DNA of 6,728 nt from CAZVRZ01 sp964629965 (GCA_964629965.1 CAZVRZ010000227.1:1-6728); one strand, 5' to 3'. Numbered from the stretch's first letter, positions 1 to 6,440 are shown. The notes: a model not told the origin generated them from the sequence alone. A program made the numbers and translations.

Positions 1-112
1 TTGGGGCAGTTTTGGAAAGTGCCATTATCCCACTATTTCAGATGCAATTGCCCTGCCGTTGTTTCTGCTTCACAACGAATTTTCAATGATCTCTCTTGTT
101 TATGACGATCTT

Positions 113-141
113 TTGACGCCGGTATTGTATCTTGTTATAAG
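113..141 (+). promoter_or_regulatory. Sigma70-type promoter of the small ORF
   Basis: TTGACG at 113-118 is separated by 17 bp from TATAAG at 136-141. Each hexamer matches the housekeeping consensus at five of six positions and the spacing is ideal. Transcription would begin near 148, leaving a leader of about 80 nt before the ATG at 228. That leader contains a small perfect hairpin, TCTAG-TCG-CTAGA (172-184). The rest of 1-227 holds no gene or other signal that I can support. Confidence 0.6.
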
Positions 142-218
142 CTGATCTACATGATTGGCTGATAGTAATTGTCTAGTCGCTAGATTCCTTGCAAAGCTGA
201 TGTTTATTTTTGATGTTA

Positions 219-224
219 GAGGTG
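219..224 (+). promoter_or_regulatory. Ribosome binding site that sets the start at 228
   Basis: GAGGTG lies a few bases before the ATG at 228. The same reading frame is open further upstream, with a TTG at 210 and an ATG at 213. This Shine-Dalgarno sequence falls inside that extension, so translation most likely begins at 228. Confidence 0.65.
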
Positions 225-227
225 TCA

Positions 228-473
228 ATGAAAGATTACTTTGCATTCTTATTAAGGTTATGGCGCTCAGACGGGGATAGCCAGGCGTGGTATTCAACGT
301 TGGAGGATCCCCACACGCACCAGGTGAGAGGATTTGCCACCTGGGATGCCATGCTTGATTTTCTTAACCAAATTTGCCTGGGGGAAATTTCAGATATTTC
401 CCAAGGCGACCCTTGCTCGCCAGGCTCCGATACGGGCGATCAGGCTTTGCCAGGTCCCGGCGAGCCTTTATAG
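228..473 (+). CDS. Small hypothetical protein (81 aa)
   Basis: I do not recognise a named function. The first 50 or so residues look like a compact conserved module: an aromatic/basic start (MKDYFAFLLRLWRSDGD), a tryptophan (Trp20) before a segment that reads as a strand (LEDPHTHQVRGFATWDAM), and a final helix (LDFLNQI). Short proteins of this pattern recur, to my recollection, in Chloroflexota, often as single genes. No signal peptide or membrane helix is visible. From about residue 50 the protein becomes Gly/Pro/Asp-rich and low in complexity (GDPCSPGSDTGDQALPGPGEPL), and the underlying DNA is two inverted repeats. The natural protein may therefore once have ended earlier. A good promoter (113-141) and ribosome binding site (219-224) support a real gene. 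It converges on the helical-repeat gene with only 14 bp between the two stop codons. Confidence 0.6.
   Translation: MKDYFAFLLRLWRSDGDSQAWYSTLEDPHTHQVRGFATWDAMLDFLNQICLGEISDISQGDPCSPGSDTGDQALPGPGEPL
376..407. repeat. Inverted repeat inside the 3' part of the small ORF
   Basis: GGGAAAT (382-388) pairs perfectly with ATTTCCC (396-402) across a 7-nt loop. GCCT (376-379) pairs with AGGC (404-407) beyond a small internal loop, giving 11 base pairs. It lies where the conserved-looking part of the small protein ends. No T-run follows on either strand, so it is not a standard intrinsic terminator. Confidence 0.5.
415..465. repeat. Inverted repeat at the end of the small ORF
   Basis: GCTCGCC (415-421) is the exact reverse complement of GGCGAGC (459-465), with a 37-nt GC-rich interior and two more possible pairs just inside the arms. 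The right arm is followed by CTTTATAG, which includes the stop codon. It could form a structured 3' end between the two convergent genes, but the long loop and poor T-tract make it a weak terminator candidate. Confidence 0.35.
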
Positions 474-487
474 TGGCTTGTTATTGA

Positions 488-1291
488 TCACGTATTTTCT
501 CGCATGGCCTGCCGTAAGTTTTGTTGTACTTCTGGGGAAAAGACATCGATGATTTGTCTAATGATCCAGGCTGTATCCGAATTATCGAGAGTATTTAAAT
601 TTTGTTGTAATATATAGGATGTTTCTTGAGGAGCTCGACGAGCCATCTCGGCGAGTAAATTGAGCAGGTCTGGACGCAACAATTGCTGCGGCTTGTGCAG
701 CAAAGGTGCGATCGCATGAAAAATTATCGGTAAATTCTCAAACGTTTCATCGCGGGCCAATATGTGCATCAGCCGTAATCCAATTTGTTGATAGTGTAGT
801 TTAGAATTGGACAGCCAAGCTTCTGCCAAAGCCATCAGTTCCTGTGGATAAATCCTACGTAACTGAACCGTACCCTGATTTAAGAGTGTATCTTCAACGC
901 GTTCATCTCCCGCGTTCATCAACCAGCGTTGCAAATACTCCAGGATCCTTTCGGGCTGGTCGGCTGGTGCCAAACCCAATAAATTGCCAGCCAGGATACG
1001 GGATTCGAGAATCTCATCCTTCCAAAGCATCTCTCCTATCGCCAGGGTAGCTTCCATGCCAATGCTGGCATAAGGTTTCACTGCTAATGTGATCTGTCGT
1101 AGTACAGGCGTGGGCGTATTATGGGTTTGTAACAACCTTGGCTTATTACCTGAACGTCCAGGTCTATAAGTATTGTCCGCATATAAATTGAGGATATGCC
1201 GGAGTTCATTCATAAACTCAACCGGCCGATCAAAAAGTTCAGCCAGTTTGGTTGTTTGCATCCTTAGTTTTACGGGTTGAATGGCTGGCAT
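488..1291 (-). CDS. HEAT/AlkD-like alpha-helical repeat protein
   Basis: This predicted 267-aa soluble protein is almost entirely helical and rich in Leu/Ala pairs typical of HEAT-like solenoids, for example ATLAIGEMLW (81-90), ESRILAGNLLGL (96-107), ELMALAEAWL (151-160), LRLMHILAR (172-180) and LLNLLAEMARRAP (209-221). The order of a 'LW...R.LAGNLLG' helix pair, an acidic 'VEDTL' helix and an 'AEAWL' helix recalls the DNA alkylation repair (AlkD) fold. In AlkD the segment is W-x-x-x-D; here the aspartate (Asp134) is present but Glu130 takes the Trp position, and the usual Arg after the following Trp helix is not evident. DNA glycosylase activity is therefore doubtful, and a scaffold or protein-binding role is equally possible. 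ATG at 1291 is the first start after an in-frame stop (1304-1306). No clear Shine-Dalgarno sequence is seen, and an ATG at 1261 is an alternative. It lies 56 bp downstream of proS on the same strand with no obvious terminator between, so it is probably co-transcribed. Confidence 0.75.
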   Translation of the reverse strand: MPAIQPVKLRMQTTKLAELFDRPVEFMNELRHILNLYADNTYRPGRSGNKPRLLQTHNTPTPVLRQITLAVKPYASIGMEATLAIGEMLWKDEILESRILAGNLLGLAPADQPERILEYLQRWLMNAGDERVEDTLLNQGTVQLRRIYPQELMALAEAWLSNSKLHYQQIGLRLMHILARDETFENLPIIFHAIAPLLHKPQQLLRPDLLNLLAEMARRAPQETSYILQQNLNTLDNSDTAWIIRQIIDVFSPEVQQNLRQAMRENT

Positions 1292-1347
1292 AATAAGAAA
1301 TGGTCAGGATTCGCTACAGATTGGCGCTTCCTGTTGAAAGGAACATC

Positions 1348-2784
1348 TTAATATGAGCGTGCAAAATACACTTTCTCTGTTGCCTTGGCGCCACAAATAA
1401 TACATGCACCTTCACCACTCGGTTGTTCCAAAGGAATGCACCGTGTGGTCGCTTTGCTATCTTCTTTTACACGAGCTTCGCATTTGGCTGAGCCGCACCA
1501 CCAGGAATATGCCCACCCATTCGCAACAACTTTCTTGAGTTCTTCATAATCTTTAGGATCATGGGTATTGGCGTTGCGAAATGCCAGGGCTCGCTCGAAC
1601 ATCGAAGCCTGGATCGTTTGCAGCATTCCTGCTATCTGACCTTCAAGTTGCTGCTGCGGAACAAAAGATTTTCCATCCCGTCCTGGCAGATCACGGCGTG
1701 CCAGCGCAACAGACCCTTTCGCAACATCTTTGGGACCAATTTCAATGCGCAATGGTACACCGCGTAGTTCCCAATCGTTATATTTATAGCCTGGTGTAAA
1801 TTCTTCGCGGCCATCGACATGCACTCGGAAGGAAGCTAATTCATTCTTGACTTTTTCAACCACCACCATGACAGATGACTTTTCCTCATCGTTCTTATAA
1901 ATGGGTACGATCACAACCTGGATGGGCGCCAGCTTTGGTGGGAAGATCAAACCCTTGTCGTCGCCATGTGTCATGATGATCGCACCTACAAAGCGAGTGG
2001 ATAGACCCCATGAAGTCGTCCAGGCGAATTGCATCGTATTGTTCCGATCAAGAAATTGGATTTCAAAAGCTTTAGCAAAATTCTGACCCAAAAAATGCGA
2101 TGTGCCCGATTGTAACGCCCGCGTATCTCCCATCATTGCCTCGATCGTGTAGGACCGTACCCCACCGGCGAATTTTTCTGTTTCACTCTTGCGACCAGGG
2201 ATAACAGGCACGGCAGCATCATTGATAGCAAAATCTGTGTACACATCTAGCATCCGTTTCGTTTCATCCTCAGCCTCGGTCGCGGTGGAGTGGGCTGTAT
2301 GACCTTCTTGCCAATAAAATTCTAGCGTTCGCAAAAAAAGCTTGGTGCGCATTTCCCAACGCACAACATTTCCCCATTGGTTGATCAATACTGGCAAGTC
2401 ACGGTAAGATTTGATCCACTTTGAATACATCGACCCAATGATCGTTTCTGAAGTCGGTCGCACCACGAGGGGCTCTTCTAGTTTTTCGCCCCCCCCAATG
2501 GTCACAACCGCCAGTTCTGGTGAAAAGCCCTCCACATGCTCTTTCTCTTTCTCCAGGAATGACATTGGTATGAATAAGGGAAATGCAGCATTGACATGCC
2601 CCGTGGCCTTAAAACGCCGGTCAAGCGCCTGCTGGATATTTTCCCACACTGCCCAACCGTAGGGGCGTACCACCATACAGCCGCGCACAGGTGCATAATC
2701 GGCCAACTCGGCTTTTAATACAAGTTGGTTATACCACTCTGCATAATCTTCGGATCTAGAAGGCAATTTGTCAGTCATGCTCAT
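1348..2784 (-). CDS. proS: Prolyl-tRNA synthetase, type 3 (archaeal/eukaryote-like)
   Basis: This cytoplasmic class II synthetase activates proline with ATP and charges tRNA-Pro. The 478-aa length is that of type-3 enzymes (Thermus thermophilus-like); it lacks the insertion domain of the longer E. coli type. Visible features in order: a proline-site/motif-1 region with VVRPTSETI (107-115); motif 2 as VVRWEMRTKLFLRTLEF (140-156) followed by WQEGHTAH (158-165); the SGTSHFLGQNF segment (226-236); motif 3 around TRFVGAIIMTHGDDKG (263-278); an anticodon-binding domain from about 288 to 400 (IQVVIVPIY at the start); and a C-terminal zinc domain with Cys430, Cys435, Cys461 and Cys464. It ends in ARSY, the C-terminal tyrosine typical of this subclass. 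A run of eight G in the coding strand (2489-2496) lies within the TIGGGE codons. The start at 2784 is the first ATG; Met3 (2778) is possible. Its promoter almost abuts the start codon. It leads the minus-strand pair with the helical-repeat gene. Confidence 0.97.
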   Translation of the reverse strand: MSMTDKLPSRSEDYAEWYNQLVLKAELADYAPVRGCMVVRPYGWAVWENIQQALDRRFKATGHVNAAFPLFIPMSFLEKEKEHVEGFSPELAVVTIGGGEKLEEPLVVRPTSETIIGSMYSKWIKSYRDLPVLINQWGNVVRWEMRTKLFLRTLEFYWQEGHTAHSTATEAEDETKRMLDVYTDFAINDAAVPVIPGRKSETEKFAGGVRSYTIEAMMGDTRALQSGTSHFLGQNFAKAFEIQFLDRNNTMQFAWTTSWGLSTRFVGAIIMTHGDDKGLIFPPKLAPIQVVIVPIYKNDEEKSSVMVVVEKVKNELASFRVHVDGREEFTPGYKYNDWELRGVPLRIEIGPKDVAKGSVALARRDLPGRDGKSFVPQQQLEGQIAGMLQTIQASMFERALAFRNANTHDPKDYEELKKVVANGWAYSWWCGSAKCEARVKEDSKATTRCIPLEQPSGEGACIICGAKATEKVYFARSY

Positions 2785-2799
2785 GTATTATTCAAATCC

Positions 2800-2827
2800 T
2801 TTATAGGTTATGGATCAGATTTGTCAA
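2800..2827 (-). promoter_or_regulatory. proS promoter, nearly leaderless
   Basis: Read on the minus strand, a perfect TTGACA (2822-2827) is followed after 16 bp by TATAAA (2800-2805). Only 15 bp separate the -10 element from the proS ATG at 2784, so the predicted transcript starts near 2793 with a leader of about 9 nt. The only Shine-Dalgarno-like string, AAAGGA (2797-2802), overlaps the -10 element and would not be in the mRNA. Confidence 0.65.
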
Positions 2828-2900
2828 GCTCAAGTGCGCACCGTATACCGATGTACCCAATCGCAACGAATTCAAGCATACCATAGATACTGAAAATCTG

Positions 2901-2916
2901 GCAAATTTTAATTTGC
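2901..2916. promoter_or_regulatory. Perfect palindromic operator-like site
   Basis: GCAAATT-TT-AATTTGC is a perfect inverted repeat with 7-bp arms and a 2-bp centre. It is followed by a smaller one, GCGA-N6-TCGC (2914-2927). This is the size and symmetry of a site for a dimeric helix-turn-helix repressor. It lies about 75 bp upstream of the proS -35 element and about 360 bp upstream of the permease start. No regulator gene is visible in the window to assign to it. Confidence 0.4.
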
Positions 2917-3068
2917 GAGGATAATCGCATTTGGAATAGGTGTGAGAAAATTGTCGAACGGAGGCAAGTACGCAACGACCATGCCCCAGAGAACTTAGCT
3001 GTTTTGTGTCACATGGCCATCACTGATACTTTTCTCTTTGCTGCTTAATCCTTGCGGTATAACTGTTT

Positions 3069-3118
3069 CTTGATATTTTCTTGACCCTTTGACGGTTTAT
3101 CTTGCCAAAATATTGACC
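3069..3118 (+). promoter_or_regulatory. Tandem TTG-N8-TTGACC direct repeats, candidate response-regulator operator
   Basis: Two copies of the module CTTG-N8-TTGACC are present. Copy one has TTGATA at 3070 and TTGACC at 3081; copy two has TTGCCA at 3102 and TTGACC at 3113. Within each module the half-sites are 11 bp apart, and the two modules are 32 bp apart, about three helical turns. An extra TTGACG sits at 3089. Direct repeats with 11-bp spacing are the usual target geometry of OmpR/PhoB/KdpE-family regulators. A KdpE-like regulator is encoded at the end of this operon. Assigning the site to that regulator is inference. Confidence 0.4.
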
Positions 3119-3126
3119 TGATTGGG

Positions 3127-3134
3127 TATATAGT
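3127..3134 (+). promoter_or_regulatory. Candidate -10 region of the kimA-like operon
   Basis: TATATAGT contains TATAGT (3129-3134), a four-of-six to five-of-six match to a -10 element depending on register. No consensus -35 sits 17 bp upstream; that position is covered by the second TTG-N8-TTGACC module, as in activator-dependent promoters. An alternative promoter, TTGCCA (3218-3223) with TAATAT (3240-3245), lies closer to the gene and would bypass the leader hairpins. Confidence 0.3.
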
Positions 3135-3138
3135 AGGG

Positions 3139-3179
3139 CCTTGCGCGTTGGGACGAATACTTCGGCGCGAGGTTTATTT
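3139..3179 (+). terminator. Terminator-like hairpin in the permease leader (possible attenuator)
   Basis: CCTTGCGC (3139-3146) pairs with GCGCGAGG (3165-3172) over 8 bp with a single G-U pair. Inside it, CGAA (3154-3157) pairs with TTCG (3161-3164) and stacks directly on the outer stem, leaving the bulge GTTGGGA. TTTATTT (3173-3179) follows immediately. A GC-rich stem followed by a T-rich tract between a candidate promoter and a start codon about 100 nt downstream suggests transcription attenuation. I do not recognise a ydaO (c-di-AMP) aptamer consensus around it. Confidence 0.4.
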
Positions 3180-3206
3180 CTGTTTGATCAATTGGGAACT
3201 GTCTAT

Positions 3207-3227
3207 GGTATTGCTTTTTGCCATACT
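3207..3227 (+). other. Second hairpin in the permease leader
   Basis: GGTATTGC (3207-3214) pairs with GCCATACT (3220-3227) around a TTTTT loop, with one mismatch and one terminal G-U pair. No T-run follows, so it is not a terminator. It lies between the attenuator-like hairpin and the ATG at 3278. Confidence 0.3.
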
Positions 3228-3277
3228 CCACCCCGAGAATAATATTTTATAGATAGTTGAGAAGCAAAAAGACGGAT

Positions 3278-5212
3278 ATGGAAAAGATTGATAATATCTC
3301 TTACGAGCGCAAATTAGTGGACTACGTTCAGCCTCGCTCTTGGCGAACATGGTTGATAGGGCGCCCGTTGGTGACGGCTGATGCTCCCCACCAAACGATT
3401 GGTAAATTAGTAGGACTAGCTGTTTTTGCCTCAGATGCTTTATCGTCAACGGCTTATGCAACTCAGGAAATCCTTGGAGTTTTGGCCGTTGCTGGCAGCG
3501 GCGCCTTAGGATATGCCTTCCCGATTTCGATGGCGATTGCAGCTCTTTTGATCATCGTGGCAATTTCATATGAACAGACGATCCATGCCTACTCGGGTGG
3601 AGGCGGCGCATATATCGTAGCTCGCGATAATTTGGGAGAGTTGCCTGCTCTGACTGCAGGCGCGGCTTTATTAACAGATTATGTTCTGACAGTGGCGGTA
3701 TCGGTATCATCAGGCGTGGATCAGATGATATCGGCATTTCCAACCCTGGCTCCTTATAAAGTAATATTTTCTGTATCGCTCGTATTCATGGTTATGTTTG
3801 TAAACCTGCGAGGTGTCCGCGAATCGGGTAACACCTTTGCTATACCTACATATTTCTTCTTAACCATGATTTCCATAACTGTTATTACAGGCTTAGTCCG
3901 TATAGCTACCGGTTCTTTAGGAATGCTGATTGATCCTCCTCCGATGCCCGAAGTTGAGCTGTTGGCGCCAGTTACACCCTTTTTAATTCTCCATGCATTT
4001 TCAAATGGTACAACCGCACTCACTGGAATTGAGGCGATATCTAATGGAATCACGGCTTTCAAAGAGCCCCGTAGTAAAAATGCCGGGATCACACTGATCT
4101 GGATGGCAGGTATATTAACCTTCTTATTTATAGGAATCACCTTTCTGTCTGGTCATATTGGCGCTGTCTTCTCTGAAAGCGAAACGGTGATTTCACAACT
4201 GACTCGCACAGTCTTTAGCGGTCGCGGATTCTTATATCTCGCAACATTATTTTCAACTACGACTATATTGATCATGGCGTCCAACACATCCTTTGCAGAT
4301 TTTCCGCGTTTGAGTGCATTGCTTGCAAAAGATGGTTTTATTCCACGCCAATTTACCTATCGTGGCAGTCGGTTGGTATATTCGAGAGGCATTATGGCAT
4401 TGGCCTTATTAGCAATATTTCTCATTGTTGTTTTTAAGGCGAGTGTTACTCGTTTGATCCCTCTGTATGCGATTGGTGTATTTCTTTCTTTCACTTTATC
4501 TCAGTCGGGGATGGCTCTTCGTTGGTGGAAGAGTGGTCATCTTAAAAGAAATGTTGAGATAAATGAGCCTGGTTCAATCTTGAAATATGATTCGGCCTGG
4601 AAACGAAAAATGATTGTGAATAGTATTGGAGCGGTTGCCACAGCGATCGTTGTGATAGTGTTTGCAATAACGAAGTTTACCGAGGGCGCCTGGATCATAT
4701 TGATCTTAGCGCCTGCATTGGTAATGGTTTTTTCTGCGATACACATACATTATAAGAGCCTTGCTCAACAACTATCGTTAGATAATTATGGTGCTCCACC
4801 ACTTCCTTCCCGTCATAGAGTTCTTTTATTGATCAGCGGTGTTCATCGTGGTTCATTAGCCGCTCTGAATTATGCCCGTTCTTTATCAATTGACATAACT
4901 GCAATTCACGTTTCAAGTGACCCCGATGAGGCCGAACGTATTCGCCAGAAGTGGAGTATGTGGGGAGACGGGGTTCGATTGGTCATATTAGAGTCGCCTT
5001 ATCGTTTATTGGTAGAACCGATATTGCGATATATTGAAACGATTTCCAGTTTCTCTCAACCGAATGAAGTGATCACAGTCGTCGTACCGCAATTTGTTCC
5101 CAAGCATTGGTACCATAATATATTGCATACACAGACTGCTGTAATACTTCGAGCTGCTCTCTTCTTCAGGAAACGCGTGGTTGTGATTGATGTTCCATAC
5201 CAGGTTGAGTAA
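3278..5212 (+). CDS. kimA: KimA-like APC-superfamily potassium transporter
   Basis: This 644-aa inner-membrane protein is predicted to import K+ with protons. Residues about 42-495 hold the APC (LeuT-fold) core of some twelve helices; residues about 512-644 form a cytosolic Usp-like domain. It resembles Bacillus subtilis KimA (YdaO) over its full length, including SDALSSTAYATQE (52-64), GGGGAYIVARDNLGE (107-121), DYVLTVAVSVSSG (134-146), TALTGIEAISN (246-256), IPLYAIGVFLSFTLSQSGM (394-412) and the C-terminal VPQFVPKHWYHNILH (603-617). Residues I recall as lining the KimA K+ sites are all kept: Asp53, Tyr60, Asp134, Thr138, Ser142, Thr249 and Tyr397, plus Glu252 proposed for proton coupling. 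ATG at 3278 is preferred over a TTG at 3257 because a weak GAGAAG (3259-3264) lies between them. It is the first gene of an operon with a KdpD/KdpE-like pair, which fits potassium homeostasis. In Firmicutes KimA is inhibited by c-di-AMP; nothing here shows that directly. A less specific amino-acid permease is the alternative. Confidence 0.87.
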   Translation: MEKIDNISYERKLVDYVQPRSWRTWLIGRPLVTADAPHQTIGKLVGLAVFASDALSSTAYATQEILGVLAVAGSGALGYAFPISMAIAALLIIVAISYEQTIHAYSGGGGAYIVARDNLGELPALTAGAALLTDYVLTVAVSVSSGVDQMISAFPTLAPYKVIFSVSLVFMVMFVNLRGVRESGNTFAIPTYFFLTMISITVITGLVRIATGSLGMLIDPPPMPEVELLAPVTPFLILHAFSNGTTALTGIEAISNGITAFKEPRSKNAGITLIWMAGILTFLFIGITFLSGHIGAVFSESETVISQLTRTVFSGRGFLYLATLFSTTTILIMASNTSFADFPRLSALLAKDGFIPRQFTYRGSRLVYSRGIMALALLAIFLIVVFKASVTRLIPLYAIGVFLSFTLSQSGMALRWWKSGHLKRNVEINEPGSILKYDSAWKRKMIVNSIGAVATAIVVIVFAITKFTEGAWIILILAPALVMVFSAIHIHYKSLAQQLSLDNYGAPPLPSRHRVLLLISGVHRGSLAALNYARSLSIDITAIHVSSDPDEAERIRQKWSMWGDGVRLVILESPYRLLVEPILRYIETISSFSQPNEVITVVVPQFVPKHWYHNILHTQTAVILRAALFFRKRVVVIDVPYQVE

Positions 5213-6440
5213 ATTAAGAGATATTACCGTATCGATAGAACCATTTTTGGGCAATCAAATTTGTCATGGGCGCGATAAAATATACTTGTTGAGTAAACAA
5301 CCGGAGAAAAACAACCCTTCATCACGAGCAATAGTTATGCTACCCAATCGTTCTGCTGATGTAAGAAATTATTGCCTGGCCTTCTTGTTGTTATTGGCAT
5401 CTACGCTGGTTGGATGGGCCTTAAGAGCTTGGGTTCAGCCGCATAATTTGGTGATCATATATCTCTTAGGAGTAGTTATTTCAGCAGTATTGTTAGGGCG
5501 TGGGCCTTCTATTGGCCTGACTATTATAAGCATGCTGGTTTTTGACTATTTCTTCGTTCCTCCACTTTTAACCTTCAAAGTAGAGGATGAAGAGTACTTG
5601 ATCACTTTTGTAGGGTTCCTTATTGTTGGTCTGGTGATTAGCCAATTAACTTTACAGACAAAAAAGCAATCGGAGAAAATGAAACAATTGGCGGAACAGG
5701 CACGCCAGGCGCAATTAATGCGGGCTACAGAACTCTTGCAAACAGCCTTGTTGAATTCCATTTCCCATGATCTTCGGACTCCTCTTGTATCGATCACGGG
5801 CGTTCTCAGTTCCCTGAAGGATGATCGTGCGATCATCGGAGATGAAAACCATCGCAGCCTGGTAGAGACAGCATACGAAGAGGCCGAACGCTTGAACTGG
5901 CTGGTGGGAAACTTACTAGATATGACACGGGTGCAATCTGGCGCTATACGGGTTCATCATGAGCCTTGTGATATCCAAGATGTGATCGGTTCTGCATTAG
6001 AGCAGCTTGAAAAACGATTGGGAGATCATCCAATCATAGTTCATGTGCCCGATCAACTACAGTTGGTTCCGATGGATTTTGTTATGGTTGTGCAGGCATT
6101 AGTTAATTTGATTGATAATGCCGTGAAATACTCCGGACCAGATGCACCGGTGGAAATCAAAGCGGAAGCAAAAGAGAATTACCTTGAAATCGAAGTATGT
6201 GACCGTGGTATTGGTATCTCGGCAGAAGATTTACCACATATCTTTGATAAGTTTTACCGTGGTCAACATCGTGATCGGATTAGTGGTATCGGTTTGGGTC
6301 TTACAGTGAGCAGAGGCATGGTTGCTGCCCATGGGGGATATTTGGATGTATATCATCGGGATGGCGGTGGAATGGTATTCCGCATGAAGTTGCCCTTGAT
6401 AGAATGTACTTTAGAATTGACAGGGAATGCACATGACTGA
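5190..6440 (+). CDS. Short KdpD-like membrane sensor histidine kinase (DUF4118-type)
   Basis: Counting from the ATG at 5190 the protein has 416 aa. Residues about 60-155 form four closely packed membrane helices with the DUF4118/KdpD pattern (LLGVVISAVLLGRGPSIG; FDYFFVPP near 118-125). A charged coiled-coil linker follows (about 156-180), then the HisKA domain with phospho-acceptor His193 in SISHDLRTPL. The ATPase domain shows the N box LVNLIDNAVKYS (305-316), G1 DRGIGI (338-343), F box FDKFYRG (352-358) and G2 GIGLGL (366-371), so it should autophosphorylate. E. coli KdpD is about 890 aa; the N-terminal KdpD domain and the Usp domain are absent here. The start is uncertain: ATG 5190 overlaps the permease by 23 bp and has no good ribosome binding site, while ATG 5337 gives a 367-aa protein beginning just before the first helix. 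Both lack a strong Shine-Dalgarno sequence, suggesting coupling to permease translation. The likely partner is the overlapping regulator gene. Confidence 0.9.
   Translation: MFHTRLSKLRDITVSIEPFLGNQICHGRDKIYLLSKQPEKNNPSSRAIVMLPNRSADVRNYCLAFLLLLASTLVGWALRAWVQPHNLVIIYLLGVVISAVLLGRGPSIGLTIISMLVFDYFFVPPLLTFKVEDEEYLITFVGFLIVGLVISQLTLQTKKQSEKMKQLAEQARQAQLMRATELLQTALLNSISHDLRTPLVSITGVLSSLKDDRAIIGDENHRSLVETAYEEAERLNWLVGNLLDMTRVQSGAIRVHHEPCDIQDVIGSALEQLEKRLGDHPIIVHVPDQLQLVPMDFVMVVQALVNLIDNAVKYSGPDAPVEIKAEAKENYLEIEVCDRGIGISAEDLPHIFDKFYRGQHRDRISGIGLGLTVSRGMVAAHGGYLDVYHRDGGGMVFRMKLPLIECTLELTGNAHD
6422..6426 (+). promoter_or_regulatory. Ribosome binding site that sets the regulator start at 6433
   Basis: AGGGA sits 6 nt before the ATG at 6433. 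It directly abuts the ATG at 6427, which is too close to be used. The start is therefore 6433, giving an 8-bp overlap with the kinase stop codon (ATGACTGA). Confidence 0.65.

Noticed and set aside
141..201. Three copies of GCTGAT (141, 158, 196) in the leader of the small ORF
   Set aside because: The copies are short and unevenly spaced (17 and 38 bp), which is compatible with chance.
3013..3020. ATGGCCAT palindrome in the spacer
   Set aside because: An isolated 8-bp palindrome is expected by chance and is not next to a promoter element.
2785..3277. T-box leader for proS or a ydaO riboswitch for the permease
   Set aside because: No T-box sequence (AGGGTGGNACCGCG) is seen on the minus strand, and I could not recognise the ydaO consensus on the plus strand. 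A covariance search would settle it.
3174..3461. 95-aa minus-strand open frame overlapping the leader and start of the permease
   Set aside because: It overlaps the conserved permease N-terminus and the leader hairpins, and its sequence shows no recognisable domain.
3754..4140. 128-aa open frame on the minus strand inside the permease
   Set aside because: It is antisense to a well conserved membrane-protein region, has no recognisable motif, and looks like a shadow of the permease's codon pattern.
5261..5286. TTGTCA and TATACT as an internal promoter before the kinase
   Set aside because: The spacer is only 14 bp, well below the workable 16-18 bp. It would matter only if the kinase starts at 5337.
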